A DNA stretch of 64,000 bases, taken from VGNY01 sp964549635 (GTDB lineage: Bacteria > Chloroflexota > Dehalococcoidia > GIF9 > UBA5629). The DNA is taken from the NCBI GenBank assembly GCA_964549635.1, contig CAZJVJ010000001.1, forward strand, positions 186,001 through 250,000, given 5' to 3'. The notes under the pieces are model-generated. The model was given only the letters and a program-made list of their open reading frames with translations, searched no databases and was not told where the DNA came from. Shown here one piece after another: positions 7,898-16,241 of this stretch (position 1 is the stretch's first letter; every line of letters starts with the position of its first letter). The translations under genes were made by a program, and so were the position numbers.

Positions 7898-8497
7898 ATG
7901 CTGGTTTCTCAGTTTCAAGCTGTTGGACGTGACCTCTTCGCCCGGGGACTGGTATCCTCACATAGCGGCAATCTCAGCGTCAGACTAGGAGAACGTTTGT
8001 GGATCACACATCGAGGCTGTATGCTTGGTTGTCTAAAAGAGCAGGACCTCATTGAAACAGGCATACATAAGAACGACCGTTCTACACCGCTGGCTTCAAC
8101 AGAATTGGCAGTCCATCGCGCCATCTATAAACGTACCCCAGCAGCCGCTGTAGTGCATGCCCATCCCGCCTATGCGGTGGCTTTGTCTTTTACCGAGCAA
8201 GAAATCGTTCCCTGTGATGTGGAAGGTAAGTCTCTATTGTCGAAGGTGCCCGTTTTGGGCTGGGGAATAGAAGTCAAACCCGGAGAACTTGCTACAGAAA
8301 TAGCTGAGGCACTCGCTGCCCACAAAATTGTAGTAGTGCGCTGTCATGGCAGTTTTGCTGCGGGCCAGTTGCTTGAAGAAGCATACCACTATACCACAAC
8401 ACTGGAAGAAAGCTGCCGCTTACTCTACCTACTCAAGGCTCTGAAAATTAACCCTGCTAGGCCTTCAGGGCCTATACACCAGCTCAAGAAACGCTGA
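7898..8497 (+). CDS. Class II aldolase/adducin family protein (fuculose-1-phosphate aldolase-like)
   Basis: A 199-residue zinc-dependent class II aldolase. The S-H-S-G-N-L-S-V-R substrate loop, the acidic residue E69, the zinc pair H87-x-H89 in V-V-H-A-H-P and the third ligand H150 in R-C-H-G are visible, matching L-fuculose-phosphate aldolase and related phosphosugar aldolases. Which sugar phosphate is cleaved cannot be told, and there are no sugar-uptake genes nearby. In anaerobes, relatives also act on methylthioribulose-type or deoxysugar phosphates. The C-terminus is short and basic. It converges with ilvE, with 18 bases between the stop codons. Confidence 0.85.
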   Translation: MLVSQFQAVGRDLFARGLVSSHSGNLSVRLGERLWITHRGCMLGCLKEQDLIETGIHKNDRSTPLASTELAVHRAIYKRTPAAAVVHAHPAYAVALSFTEQEIVPCDVEGKSLLSKVPVLGWGIEVKPGELATEIAEALAAHKIVVVRCHGSFAAGQLLEEAYHYTTTLEESCRLLYLLKALKINPARPSGPIHQLKKR

Positions 8498-8515
8498 AGC
8501 GCGTTGTCCTGACAA

Positions 8516-9460
8516 TTAACCGCTGCCACCTTTTGTTGCTGCTTTACCCAATACAGGGGTACACCAGGCCATATACTTGGGATTCCTGCCCCTAATAATA
8601 TCAAAATAGAGTTCTTGCAGCTCCCTGGTAATTTTACCTACTCTGCCATCGCCTACCTTACGCTCATCAACCTCCGTGATGGGGCTGACATGCGCCGCAG
8701 TGCCTGTAAAAAAAGCTTCATCCGCGGCGTAAAGCTCACTGCGGTCAATAGAGCGTTCCTCAACCTCTATGCCTAATTCATCTCGGGCCAGTTTTATAAC
8801 CGTGTCACGAGTAATGCCCATAAGAATATTGTCACAGCTCGGCGGTGTCACCAGCCTACCGTCCAAAACTATGAAAATATTCTCGCCGCTACCTTCGGAG
8901 ACATGTCCATCATGGGTTAGAAGAATAGCTTCATCAAAACCGCGTTCATTGGCTTCAGTCTTGGCCAGAGCGCTGTTCACATAAATGCCGGTGATCTTAC
9001 CTCTGGCTGGAATCATAGTATCATCGACACGCCGCCAGGAAGAGGTACAACAACGTACACCTTTATCAGCATCTAGATAAGCCGGTAAGGTGGTAACAAT
9101 AATAAAAAAATCATCTTCCAAATTGTGCAGGCGAACTCCTACGGCTTCAGAGCTTTTATAGGCCATAGGACGAATATACACATCTTCGCGGTAGCCACTC
9201 TTCTCCACTACCTTTGCCGTCAATTGACACAGTTCCTCAACCGTGTATGGAAGGTTTATTTTTAGAATCCGACAGCCCTTGTGCATACGCTCATAATGCT
9301 CTCTTACACGAAACAGATATAATTGCTTCTGCTCTTCGTTCCAATTTCCGCGTATGCCTTCGAAACAAGCTGTGCCATAGTGCAGAGCATGCGTTAGAAT
9401 CCCAATTTTGGCTTCAGCAAGAGGCATAAATTGTTTTCGGAAATAAGCATATGGGGGCAT
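8516..9460 (-). CDS. ilvE: Branched-chain amino-acid aminotransferase
   Basis: A 314-residue fold-type IV PLP aminotransferase that interconverts leucine, isoleucine and valine with their 2-oxo acids. Diagnostic parts are H-A-L-H-Y-G-T-A-C-F-E-G-I-R-G, the PLP lysine K155 in A-R-G-K-I-T-G, E-A-I-L-L and S-E-G-S-G-E-N-I-F, and the phosphate-binding G-I-T-R-D-T. The full IlvE signature favours this over D-amino-acid transaminase; the PabC paralogue at 48222 is shorter and lacks these features. It has its own promoter overlapping the dinB stop codon, so it is probably transcribed separately from dinB. Confidence 0.93.
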   Translation of the reverse strand: MPPYAYFRKQFMPLAEAKIGILTHALHYGTACFEGIRGNWNEEQKQLYLFRVREHYERMHKGCRILKINLPYTVEELCQLTAKVVEKSGYREDVYIRPMAYKSSEAVGVRLHNLEDDFFIIVTTLPAYLDADKGVRCCTSSWRRVDDTMIPARGKITGIYVNSALAKTEANERGFDEAILLTHDGHVSEGSGENIFIVLDGRLVTPPSCDNILMGITRDTVIKLARDELGIEVEERSIDRSELYAADEAFFTGTAAHVSPITEVDERKVGDGRVGKITRELQELYFDIIRGRNPKYMAWCTPVLGKAATKGGSG

Positions 9461-9506
9461 CTTCCTATACTCCTTTTGGGATTACAACCAAAAAAGCCTG
9501 AACCTA

Positions 9507-9536
9507 ATTATAATCTTGCGCTTTTTAAAATTACAA
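9507..9536 (-). promoter_or_regulatory. Candidate promoter of ilvE
   Basis: Minus strand: TTGTAA (9531-9536), an 18-base spacer, TATAAT (9507-9512). The -35 overlaps the dinB stop codon. An AAAGGAG ribosome-binding site follows before the ATG at 9460. Confidence 0.5.
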
Positions 9537-10757
9537 GCCCCACCGTGAAAGTGATGGGCTATCCAGTATGTAATCATTGTCACTTCTAGAAAACACATCT
9601 TTAAGGGCAAACATACGTCCGGTCTGAATCGAGGTGAAACCATATTTTTTACGAATTCGGTCAATAGCTTTATCTAGATAAGCCAATCGCTGTGGTATAA
9701 GATCGAAAAGATGAAGCTGTACGCCAGAACCAGTAAGGTTTGACACCCCAACCCCAATCAGACGCACCGCCTTCCGTTTACCCGCTAGGGCACGAACCAG
9801 CAGCTTGACAGCTCCAGCAAAGATAAGCTCACCAGCATCTACGGCGTGCTCCAAACGAAGGCGACGGGTAATAGTTTCGAAGTCAGCAAATCTCACTTTC
9901 AAAATTATACACCTAGCTCGCCTGTTCTGGTCACGCAACTCAGCGCCCACTCGCTCACAAAGATAACTTAGAATTGCTTGCAGCAATGAATAATCTAGCG
10001 TGTCGTGGGCGAAGGTAGTCTCACGGCTGATAGACTTAGCCTCGCCAGGCAATGCCACTTCCCGGTCATCTATACCGTTAGCATAGCGATGAATCACTAC
10101 ACCCAAAGCACCAAGTCGACTTTTCACCAGTTCAAGCGGCAGAACTGCCAGTTGGCCAATTGTAGTAATTCCCACCGCTTTCAACATTTGCTCTGTTTTC
10201 CTGCCAACACCGGGTAAACTACCTATTGGTAAAGGCGCCAGGAACTCCTTTTCCTGTTCTTTAGCCACTTCTATCAGACCGTCTGGCTTGCCCAAGTCAG
10301 AAGCGATTTTAGCCACCACTTTACAACTGGCAATCCCCACCGAGGCAACCAGATTGAGCTCTTCTCTGATACGCTCTTTTATCTTCAATGCCTGTTGTCG
10401 TGGTGAGCCATAAAAATCGCACCCGGTAACGTCAAGGTAAGCCTCATCCAGCCCCGCTGGCTCGAGATAAGGTGAAAAATCAGACAGAATAGACATGAAT
10501 CTAGCTGAAGCATCACGATACCTGGGAAAGCTGCCTTGAAGAAAAATCGCCTGTGGACAAAGACGATAGGCCTGAGTCAGAGGCATACCAGCCCGAATGC
10601 CCAACGCACGTGCTTCATAGGAAGCCGAAGCCACCACGCCACGACGGTCAGGTCTACCACCCACTATCACTGGCTTACCTTTTAGCTCTGGAGCCAGCGC
10701 CTGCTCCACAGAAACAAAAAAGGCATCTAGATCTATATGAAAGATACGACGTGTCAT
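9531..10757 (-). CDS. dinB: DNA polymerase IV
   Basis: A 408-residue Y-family translesion polymerase. The catalytic acids are D9 in F-H-I-D-L-D and D104-E105 in L-D-E-A-Y-L-D; the steric-gate region is A-F-F-V-S-V-E; the thumb carries the helix-hairpin-helix L-P-G-V-G-R-K-T. A beta-clamp binding motif QLHLF is followed by an unusually long tail of about 60 residues. Translesion synthesis is a standard SOS function, and the promoter (-35 TTCAAG, -10 TATAAC) is covered by a perfect dyad at 10781-10798, a likely LexA operator. The predicted leader is only about 6 bases and there is no Shine-Dalgarno sequence. Confidence 0.95.
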   Translation of the reverse strand: MTRRIFHIDLDAFFVSVEQALAPELKGKPVIVGGRPDRRGVVASASYEARALGIRAGMPLTQAYRLCPQAIFLQGSFPRYRDASARFMSILSDFSPYLEPAGLDEAYLDVTGCDFYGSPRQQALKIKERIREELNLVASVGIASCKVVAKIASDLGKPDGLIEVAKEQEKEFLAPLPIGSLPGVGRKTEQMLKAVGITTIGQLAVLPLELVKSRLGALGVVIHRYANGIDDREVALPGEAKSISRETTFAHDTLDYSLLQAILSYLCERVGAELRDQNRRARCIILKVRFADFETITRRLRLEHAVDAGELIFAGAVKLLVRALAGKRKAVRLIGVGVSNLTGSGVQLHLFDLIPQRLAYLDKAIDRIRKKYGFTSIQTGRMFALKDVFSRSDNDYILDSPSLSRWGL

Positions 10758-10769
10758 GGTATATCTATG

Positions 10770-10798
10770 GTTATAGCGGCTTCAAGAGAAATCTTGAA
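10770..10798 (-). promoter_or_regulatory. dinB promoter with perfect dyad, candidate LexA operator
   Basis: TTCAAGA (10781-10787), GAAA, TCTTGAA (10792-10798) is an exact 7+4+7 inverted repeat. It covers the -35 (TTCAAG, minus strand 10793-10798) and most of the 17-base spacer, with -10 TATAAC at 10770-10775. This position would block RNA polymerase. A LexA gene is 3 kb away; the lexA upstream region has no recognisable copy. Confidence 0.5.
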
Positions 10799-10867
10799 CA
10801 AAAAGCTGTTTGAGGCTCAGTCCCTACACCGGCCTTTTTGCGGGCTCCATTTTACATAGAGCTGCCC

Positions 10868-11350
10868 TTACGTAAGCTCCAGGACGGCCACCTTCTTGGG
10901 ATCTACCCCCAGTTCTTTAAGCCCTCTGTTCCGCAATATTTCCAAAAGCGATCGAAGTTGTTCTTGTTCGCTTTCAGATAAAGCTGATATTATCCGCTGG
11001 ATCGACTTTCTTTTCAGTGCCTGTTTATATGCCTGCTCTCCCTTTGGTGTTAAAGCGACCCTTACTAAGTTTCTTCTCTTCAAGTCTTTAGTCTTCTTTA
11101 TGAGTCCAGCTTTTTCCATCCGACTGAGAATCCCGGAAACTGAGTGGGGCCGACGGAATAACGTTCGAGATATCTGAGCCGGCGTAACATCCTTACCGAT
11201 AGCCTTTATAACAAACAAAACCTCAGCCTGCATACCGGGAATGCCGTACTGCTGGAGCTCTGTCTCTCTGGCGCTAAATATTATGTCACTCACCTGATGC
11301 AGCAGTGCCCACAAATTGTAATCCCGATTTACTTCTGTAGTCCGTGGCAT
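10868..11350 (-). CDS. MarR-family transcriptional regulator
   Basis: A 160-residue winged-helix protein of the MarR family. The DNA-binding part shows T-P-A-Q-I-S-R-T-L-F-R-R-P-H-S-V-S-G-I-L (recognition helix) and the wing T-K-D-L-K-R-R-N-L-V-R-V-A-L-T-P-K-G. MarR dimers usually repress their own gene and a neighbour, and release DNA on binding a small aromatic ligand or on oxidation. There is no adjacent efflux pump or enzyme that would show its target; the gene looks monocistronic with its own extended -10 promoter. Target and ligand unknown. Confidence 0.9.
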   Translation of the reverse strand: MPRTTEVNRDYNLWALLHQVSDIIFSARETELQQYGIPGMQAEVLFVIKAIGKDVTPAQISRTLFRRPHSVSGILSRMEKAGLIKKTKDLKRRNLVRVALTPKGEQAYKQALKRKSIQRIISALSESEQEQLRSLLEILRNRGLKELGVDPKKVAVLELT

Positions 11351-11408
11351 GACTTCTCCTCTCTAACTTGTGCTCCTATGCAGCGAGATTAGACCTAACT
11401 TCGAACCC

Positions 11409-11437
11409 ATTATATCAGCAACAATCCTGCAAAACAA
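11409..11437 (-). promoter_or_regulatory. Promoter of the MarR gene
   Basis: Minus strand TTGTTT (11432-11437), 17 bases, TATAAT (11409-11414), with the extended -10 TGA directly before it. Confidence 0.5.
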
Positions 11438-11448
11438 ATAAATGTAAC

Positions 11449-11464
11449 GAGTACGAATGTTCTC
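11449..11464. promoter_or_regulatory. Imperfect dyad upstream of the MarR promoter
   Basis: GAGTAC, GAAT, GTTCTC: arms complementary at five of six positions, spaced by 4 bases. It could be a MarR autoregulatory operator or a one-mismatch Gram-positive-type SOS box. It lies upstream of the -35. Confidence 0.22.
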
Positions 11465-11480
11465 AAAGTCACATAATTAA

Positions 11481-11696
11481 CTACAATCTATCTTTAGTCT
11501 CCAGCTTAGAAACAACGGTTTTAACGCGGCGTTCAAAAACTACACGTTCCAGAAGCAACTGCCTCTGACATTTAAGACACCTTAGCCTGACATCAACGCC
11601 CATCCTTGTCACCTGCCATTCATCCCCACCACATGGATGCCTTTTTCGCAGGCGAACTACACTGCCACACTCTATTTCCGGCTTCTTAATAACCAA
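11481..11696 (-). CDS. DUF951 family protein
   Basis: A 71-residue basic protein matching DUF951: V-V-R-L-R-K-R-H-P-C-G-G-D-E-W-Q-V followed by G-V-D-V-R-L-R-C-L-K-C-Q-R-Q. Three cysteines (C-G, C-x-x-C) could bind a metal, and the fold is probably a small beta barrel that binds nucleic acid (inference). The family is common in Bacillota and Chloroflexota, often near ychF, rpsF or parB genes, but its function is unknown. It overlaps the end of pyrF by 11 bases and is translated from within it, so the two are an operon. Confidence 0.85.
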   Translation of the reverse strand: MVIKKPEIECGSVVRLRKRHPCGGDEWQVTRMGVDVRLRCLKCQRQLLLERVVFERRVKTVVSKLETKDRL

Positions 11697-12492
11697 CCTG
11701 GCTAACCAGATGATTAATCTTGTCTCTTAATTCTTCAGCACTGCACCTGGCAGCTTCAGCAAAATCCTTGCCCCTAGAAGCATAAATGATTTGACGGCCA
11801 GCCACGATGATAGCCTTCTCGCCTCGACCATCAACTCCATTTTTGACTGCGGAAGCCAACTCACCTCCCTGAGCTCCAATGCCAGGGATAAGTAGAGGCA
11901 TCTCAGGACATAACTCCCGAACCCTTTTTAATTCCTCGGGGTACGTGGCACCGACTACCAAACCAATATTACCATACACATTCCATTCTTTAGCCTTACG
12001 GGCTACTCTTTCATATAGCGGTACGCCCTCGGAATCCAACATGTTCTGAAAGTCCATTGCTCCGATATTAGATGTCCGACACAAAATAAATACACCCTTA
12101 GCCTTGTACAGGATAAAGGGTTCTATTGAGTCGAAGCCAAGGTAAGGACTGACAGTAGCGGCATCAAAGCCAAAGGTTGAAAACAAAGCCTTGGCATAGG
12201 CCTTAGCTGTGTTGCCAATATCACCCCGTTTTCCATCACCGATTATCGGAATATGACTCGGAATATACTCAATCGTTTTTTGTAGGGTTTCAAGGCCTTT
12301 ACTACCCAAGGCTTCGTAAAAAGCAAGGTTGGGCTTATAGGCACATACCAGGTCAGAAGTAGCATCAACGATAGCCTTATTGAACTCCAAAGCTCCAACT
12401 TTAGGCATCTGACTCGGGTCAGGGTCAAGTCCAACGCATAACAGGCTATTATTTCGCCGGCTAGCCGCCAGAAGCTTGTCAACAAACGTCAC
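11686..12492 (-). CDS. pyrF: Orotidine 5'-phosphate decarboxylase
   Basis: A 268-residue OMP decarboxylase of the longer (type 2) subfamily, which makes UMP in the last step of pyrimidine synthesis. The catalytic D-G-K-R-G-D-I-G-N-T motif is intact, as are the N-terminal L-C-V-G-L-D-P-D-P and the P-G-I-G-A-Q-G-G phosphate loop; the late motif reads G-R-Q-I-I-Y-A-S. The start codon is GTG at 12492, matched to the family N-terminus. A TATAAT lies only 10 bases upstream and there is no ribosome-binding site, so the mRNA is probably almost leaderless. Co-transcribed with the DUF951 gene. Confidence 0.95.
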   Translation of the reverse strand: MTFVDKLLAASRRNNSLLCVGLDPDPSQMPKVGALEFNKAIVDATSDLVCAYKPNLAFYEALGSKGLETLQKTIEYIPSHIPIIGDGKRGDIGNTAKAYAKALFSTFGFDAATVSPYLGFDSIEPFILYKAKGVFILCRTSNIGAMDFQNMLDSEGVPLYERVARKAKEWNVYGNIGLVVGATYPEELKRVRELCPEMPLLIPGIGAQGGELASAVKNGVDGRGEKAIIVAGRQIIYASRGKDFAEAARCSAEELRDKINHLVSQVGY

Positions 12493-12502
12493 GTTTCGTC
12501 AA

Positions 12503-12531
12503 ATTATAGCTTATTCGAGCAAAGCCTCCAA
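12503..12531 (-). promoter_or_regulatory. Promoter of pyrF-DUF951
   Basis: Minus strand TTGGAG (12526-12531), 17 bases, TATAAT (12503-12508). The start near 12496 leaves about 4 bases before the GTG. The rest of the gap to 12707 holds nothing I recognise. Confidence 0.5.
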
Positions 12532-12707
12532 GACCAGCATTTAGATGGTCAGGAACTTTAGATTTGCAGCCTTTAACAATTGAAGGATGATGACTGCGAT
12601 GCAGTAAACTACAAGATTGTGCAGGGACAGCTCTTTAGAGATAGCACCAGACAACCCAAGCAAGACAGATGGCCAGCACTCTAGCCTGACCTTTGGCTTC
12701 CCTGTAA

Positions 12708-13571
12708 CTAATAAGCGCCCGGTTTCAAAATATAGCTTTGACCAGGTTTCAACACCTCCACCCCCACTTCGGGAGCTACCTGTTTGGCTAACTTTACGAA
12801 CAAATCAGCATCCTGTGCCAGATAGGGAAATGTGCCAAAACGCATTGGTATCACTCTCGCTGGCCTTAGCAGCCGCAGACTCTGAGCAGCCTGATAGGCA
12901 TCCATGGCTGAAACGCCACCTACCGGTAACAAAGCAACATGCATGGGATAAATATCCCCATATACCTGCATGCTTCCGAAGATGCCTGTATTGCCAGCAT
13001 AATAGATCGTGGCACCACCTGGAAGCCTTACAATGTATCCAGTACTTGAGCCAGCCTGTGCCGAATGCTGAGCTTCAGTCATAATAATTCCAATTCCTTC
13101 AAATATAATCTCGCCGCCAATATTTATCCCAGAACCTCCGTACAAAATATACTCTGGTGCCAGTCCATGCGTTTTTAATAGGGCAGCAATTTCAGGCGTA
13201 GTCACAACCTTTGCACCAGTTGCTTTGGCAATAGCCACAGCATCAGCCAGGAGGCCGGAATGACTATTGCTTAATAAAATTATGTCGGCTGGGTAAACAT
13301 CCGTTATCTTGACCGGACATTGAGGGTTACCATTTATCCAGGGATCAATCAATACGTTTTTCGAGTCGCTTGTCAGTTTGAAAGCGGTGTATCCCAGCCA
13401 TGTGATGGCAACTGGCGTTTTCACCGCTGCCTTTTGAGCAGGTAGGAGAGCGGCTTTTGCCTCAGCGGCTTCTTGATATTTTACATAAAAGAAAACCATT
13501 AGGCCTATTAGGCAGAGAATGACGATTGCCAAAATTGGCACCCAAATCTTAACGTTTGATACCCATTTCAT
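12708..13571 (-). CDS. Membrane-anchored UPF0173-like metallo-beta-lactamase-fold protein, metal ligands lost
   Basis: A 287-residue protein with an N-terminal membrane helix (about residues 8-30) and an extracytoplasmic UPF0173-type domain. The frame aligns well with the family (I-L-I-D-P-W-I-N-G-N-P, A-D-I-I-L-L-S, P-M-x-F-G-T-F-P), but the zinc motif H-x-H-x-D-H is N102-S-H104-S-G-L107, the later Asp is N194 (A-G-N-T-G) and the last His is R244; H169 remains. It is therefore probably not a zinc hydrolase and may bind or scaffold instead. The start is ATG 13571, set by AAAGGAGG; a longer frame to 13622 would lack this site. The gene is divergent from phoB. Confidence 0.75.
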   Translation of the reverse strand: MKWVSNVKIWVPILAIVILCLIGLMVFFYVKYQEAAEAKAALLPAQKAAVKTPVAITWLGYTAFKLTSDSKNVLIDPWINGNPQCPVKITDVYPADIILLSNSHSGLLADAVAIAKATGAKVVTTPEIAALLKTHGLAPEYILYGGSGINIGGEIIFEGIGIIMTEAQHSAQAGSSTGYIVRLPGGATIYYAGNTGIFGSMQVYGDIYPMHVALLPVGGVSAMDAYQAAQSLRLLRPARVIPMRFGTFPYLAQDADLFVKLAKQVAPEVGVEVLKPGQSYILKPGAY

Positions 13572-13721
13572 TACGTCCTCCTTTGAGTTCTCAAATTTTT
13601 GAGTACAAAGGAATTCTAGCATAAGCCGGATATTATAAACAAGCCCATCCGTATACGATCAGATATCATAGCAACAGACCCTAGGCATTTAAACAAACTG
13701 TTACTGGCAACATTTTTTAAG

Positions 13722-13750
13722 TTGCAACGCTATTCAGGTGGCATTATACT
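13722..13750 (+). promoter_or_regulatory. Promoter of phoB-phoR
   Basis: TTGCAA (13722-13727), 17 bases, TATACT (13745-13750). The start near 13757 lies downstream of an in-frame GTG at 13738, which rules that GTG out and supports the ATG at 13768. Confidence 0.6.
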
Positions 13751-13767
13751 GTTGCTGGGCGGGAAAA

Positions 13768-14454
13768 ATGACAGGCGATAAAATTTTAGTCGTTGAAGAT
13801 GACAAGGCGCTATTAGATGTCCTTCAATATAACCTGAAAAAAGAAGGCTATACAGTACTTACTGCCACCAATGGCAATCAGGCTTTGGAAATGGCCAGAA
13901 ATGAAAAACCACAGCTGGTTATACTTGATATCATGCTTCCGGAGCTCAGCGGTTATGAAATATGCCGTATTTTGCGCAAGGATATGACTATGCCGATTTT
14001 GATGCTTACTGCCAAAGTGGAAGAGGTCGATAAGATAATCGGCTTGGAAATCGGAGCTGATGATTACATGACTAAGCCTTTTAGTATGCGGGAATTACTT
14101 GCTCGTATCCGCGCGATGCTACGACGGGCTAAGATGACAGCATCACAAACGCCGGAGATAATCAACATTGGCAATCTTAAAATTGACATTCCAAGGCGTC
14201 AAGCCACACTTGATGATGTGGAGGTGAATCTGACACACAAGGAGTTCGACTTGCTGGCTTTTCTAGCTAAGAACAGAGGCCTGGTTTTCAGCAGAGAGCA
14301 GTTATTGAACAAGATATGGGGCTATGATTATGTTGGAGGCACTCGCACCGTGGATGTACACATCAGATGGCTAAGAGAGAAAATAGAAACCAATCCAGAG
14401 AAACCTAAGCGACTTATCACAGTGAGGGGAGTCGGATACAAACTGGACGGCTGA
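13768..14454 (+). CDS. phoB: Phosphate-type response regulator
   Basis: A 228-residue OmpR/PhoB-class regulator: receiver domain with acidic pocket E-D-D and phosphorylation site D54 (V-I-L-D-I-M-L-P), then a winged-helix domain (T-H-K-E-F-D-L-L, V-D-V-H-I-R-W-L-R-E-K-I). With the kinase 1 base downstream and the pst operon behind it, this is the phosphate-starvation regulator (PhoB/PhoP). It should bind the 11-bp Pho boxes at 16242-16285. The ATG at 13768 is preferred because the promoter -10 lies inside the longer GTG frame. Leader about 11 bases without a clear Shine-Dalgarno site. Confidence 0.93.
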   Translation: MTGDKILVVEDDKALLDVLQYNLKKEGYTVLTATNGNQALEMARNEKPQLVILDIMLPELSGYEICRILRKDMTMPILMLTAKVEEVDKIIGLEIGADDYMTKPFSMRELLARIRAMLRRAKMTASQTPEIINIGNLKIDIPRRQATLDDVEVNLTHKEFDLLAFLAKNRGLVFSREQLLNKIWGYDYVGGTRTVDVHIRWLREKIETNPEKPKRLITVRGVGYKLDG

Positions 14455-14455
14455 A

Positions 14456-16213
14456 GTGTTTAGCAGTCTTCAATGGCGCATAACAATCCCTTTTGTAGTG
14501 GTTGTCCTAGTCTGCATAGGCGCCCTGGGAATTTATCTAGTCAGTTCCATAAAAGACAGCCAAAGGAACAACCTTTTTTCACAACTTGAGAAGGAGGCTA
14601 GACTTGTGGCACAGGCAAGCTTGCCCCACTTCGCCTCCTGCAACAAGTATGAACTTGATAATCTGGCAAAAACAACTGGGAGACTAATCAATGCCAGGGT
14701 TACCATTATTGCCAGCGATGGCACAGTTCTGGGAGACTCTGAGTATGACTTTAAAACTATGGAGAACCATGCAGGATATCCGGAAATAATGAAAGCTGCC
14801 GCTGCTGGCGTTGGCATCAGCACTCGGTACGACACCACATTAAAGCAGCGGATATTATATGTGGCCGTGCCTGTTGTTGCCAACAGCGAGGTTATAGGAA
14901 CAGCCAGAGTGGCCTTGCCGTTGGGTACTTCCCATATATCATTAAATACTCTGATAGCTAGCATTGCGCTAACCATGGTACTAGCGACGTCATTGGTAAT
15001 CCTGGCAGCAGCCATAATTACCCGTAGAGTCGTCAATCCAATTAAACAAATAACTCAGGCAGCCAGAAGAATCGCTGCCGGGGAACTCGAACAAAGGATT
15101 CCAATTTTAACAAGCGACGAATCAGGTCAATTAGCTAAGGCCTTTAATGAAATGTCCTCAAGTTTAAAGGAGATGGTAACACAGATTTCTGAAGAAAGAA
15201 ACAAATTGTCAAACATCCTCAACAATATAACTGATGGCTTGATAATGACTGACGCCGAGGGGCGCGTTTTGCGCATCAACCAAGCAGCTGAGCGCCTGTT
15301 CAATATTAAAGAAGTCAGAGCAGTGGGACAGCACCTTATAGAGGTAGTCCGTGACCATGATATAGACCGCATTTTGAAACTATGTCTAAAGACATCGAGA
15401 CAACACAGCACCCAGCTTGAGTTGGGTATAAGCAAGCGGTTTCTGAGAGTCGTTGCGGTGCCAATTATGACTGACGTAGGTACTCTGACCGGAGCTGGTG
15501 TTATGTTTCAGGATCTCACCGAAATGAAGAGTCTCCAGACGATGCGACAAGAGTTTATAGGCAATATATCCCATGAGCTAAGGACGCCCCTGGCCAGTAT
15601 AAAGGCTATCGTCGAGACTTTGCAGGATGGTGCTATTAACAGTAAAAAGGTCGCCAAGCACTTCCTAACAAGGATTGACAATGAGCTAGACAGGATGATG
15701 CAGATGGTATCGGAATTGACAGAACTTTCCCGCATCGAGACCAGTAGAGACGAACTGAAACCACAGATGGTAGACTTGAATGTACTCGTTGCTGATACGA
15801 TTGCACGGCTCCAGCCACAGGCAGAGAGAAAGAAGGTGACTTTGTCAGCCAACTTACTCACCAGCCTTCCTTCCATCCATGCTGACAAAGACCGCATATA
15901 TCAGGTCATAACCAATCTGGTCCACAATGCTATAAAGTTTACGCCTCCAGGCGGTAAGGTGAATATCTCTACAGAACTTTCTGAAAACTCTGTCTTAGTC
16001 AAAGTATCAGATACAGGCATCGGCATCTCCAAGGATGATTTGCCCCGTATATTTGAGCGCTTTTACAAAGCTGATAAAGCACGGGCTGAAGAGGGGGCCG
16101 GATTAGGACTAGCCATTGCCAAGCATGTTGTATTGGCCCACGGCGGTAATATCTGGGCTGAAAGTAAGGAAGGTAAAGGCTCCACTTTTTTCTTTACCTT
16201 ACCACACAAGTAA
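14456..16213 (+). CDS. phoR: Phosphate sensor histidine kinase
   Basis: A 585-residue membrane kinase starting at GTG, one base after the phoB stop. Membrane helices at about 8-30 and 164-190 enclose an extracytoplasmic sensor domain of about 130 residues. A HAMP domain (about 190-240), a PAS domain (about 250-355) and HisKA follow, with phospho-acceptor H373 in N-I-S-H-E-L-R-T-P, then the HATPase with N-L-V-H-N-A-I-K-F, D-T-G-I-G-I and G-L-G-L-A-I. It phosphorylates PhoB under phosphate limitation, normally restrained by the Pst transporter and PhoU, both encoded downstream. Confidence 0.93.
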   Translation: MFSSLQWRITIPFVVVVLVCIGALGIYLVSSIKDSQRNNLFSQLEKEARLVAQASLPHFASCNKYELDNLAKTTGRLINARVTIIASDGTVLGDSEYDFKTMENHAGYPEIMKAAAAGVGISTRYDTTLKQRILYVAVPVVANSEVIGTARVALPLGTSHISLNTLIASIALTMVLATSLVILAAAIITRRVVNPIKQITQAARRIAAGELEQRIPILTSDESGQLAKAFNEMSSSLKEMVTQISEERNKLSNILNNITDGLIMTDAEGRVLRINQAAERLFNIKEVRAVGQHLIEVVRDHDIDRILKLCLKTSRQHSTQLELGISKRFLRVVAVPIMTDVGTLTGAGVMFQDLTEMKSLQTMRQEFIGNISHELRTPLASIKAIVETLQDGAINSKKVAKHFLTRIDNELDRMMQMVSELTELSRIETSRDELKPQMVDLNVLVADTIARLQPQAERKKVTLSANLLTSLPSIHADKDRIYQVITNLVHNAIKFTPPGGKVNISTELSENSVLVKVSDTGIGISKDDLPRIFERFYKADKARAEEGAGLGLAIAKHVVLAHGGNIWAESKEGKGSTFFFTLPHK

Positions 16214-16241
16214 AACTCCCAACAGAGCAGGGCACAAAGAT

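Noticed and set aside
8498..8515. TTGTC/GACAA repeat between aldolase and ilvE
   Set aside because: Two-base loop and no T-run; too small for a terminator.
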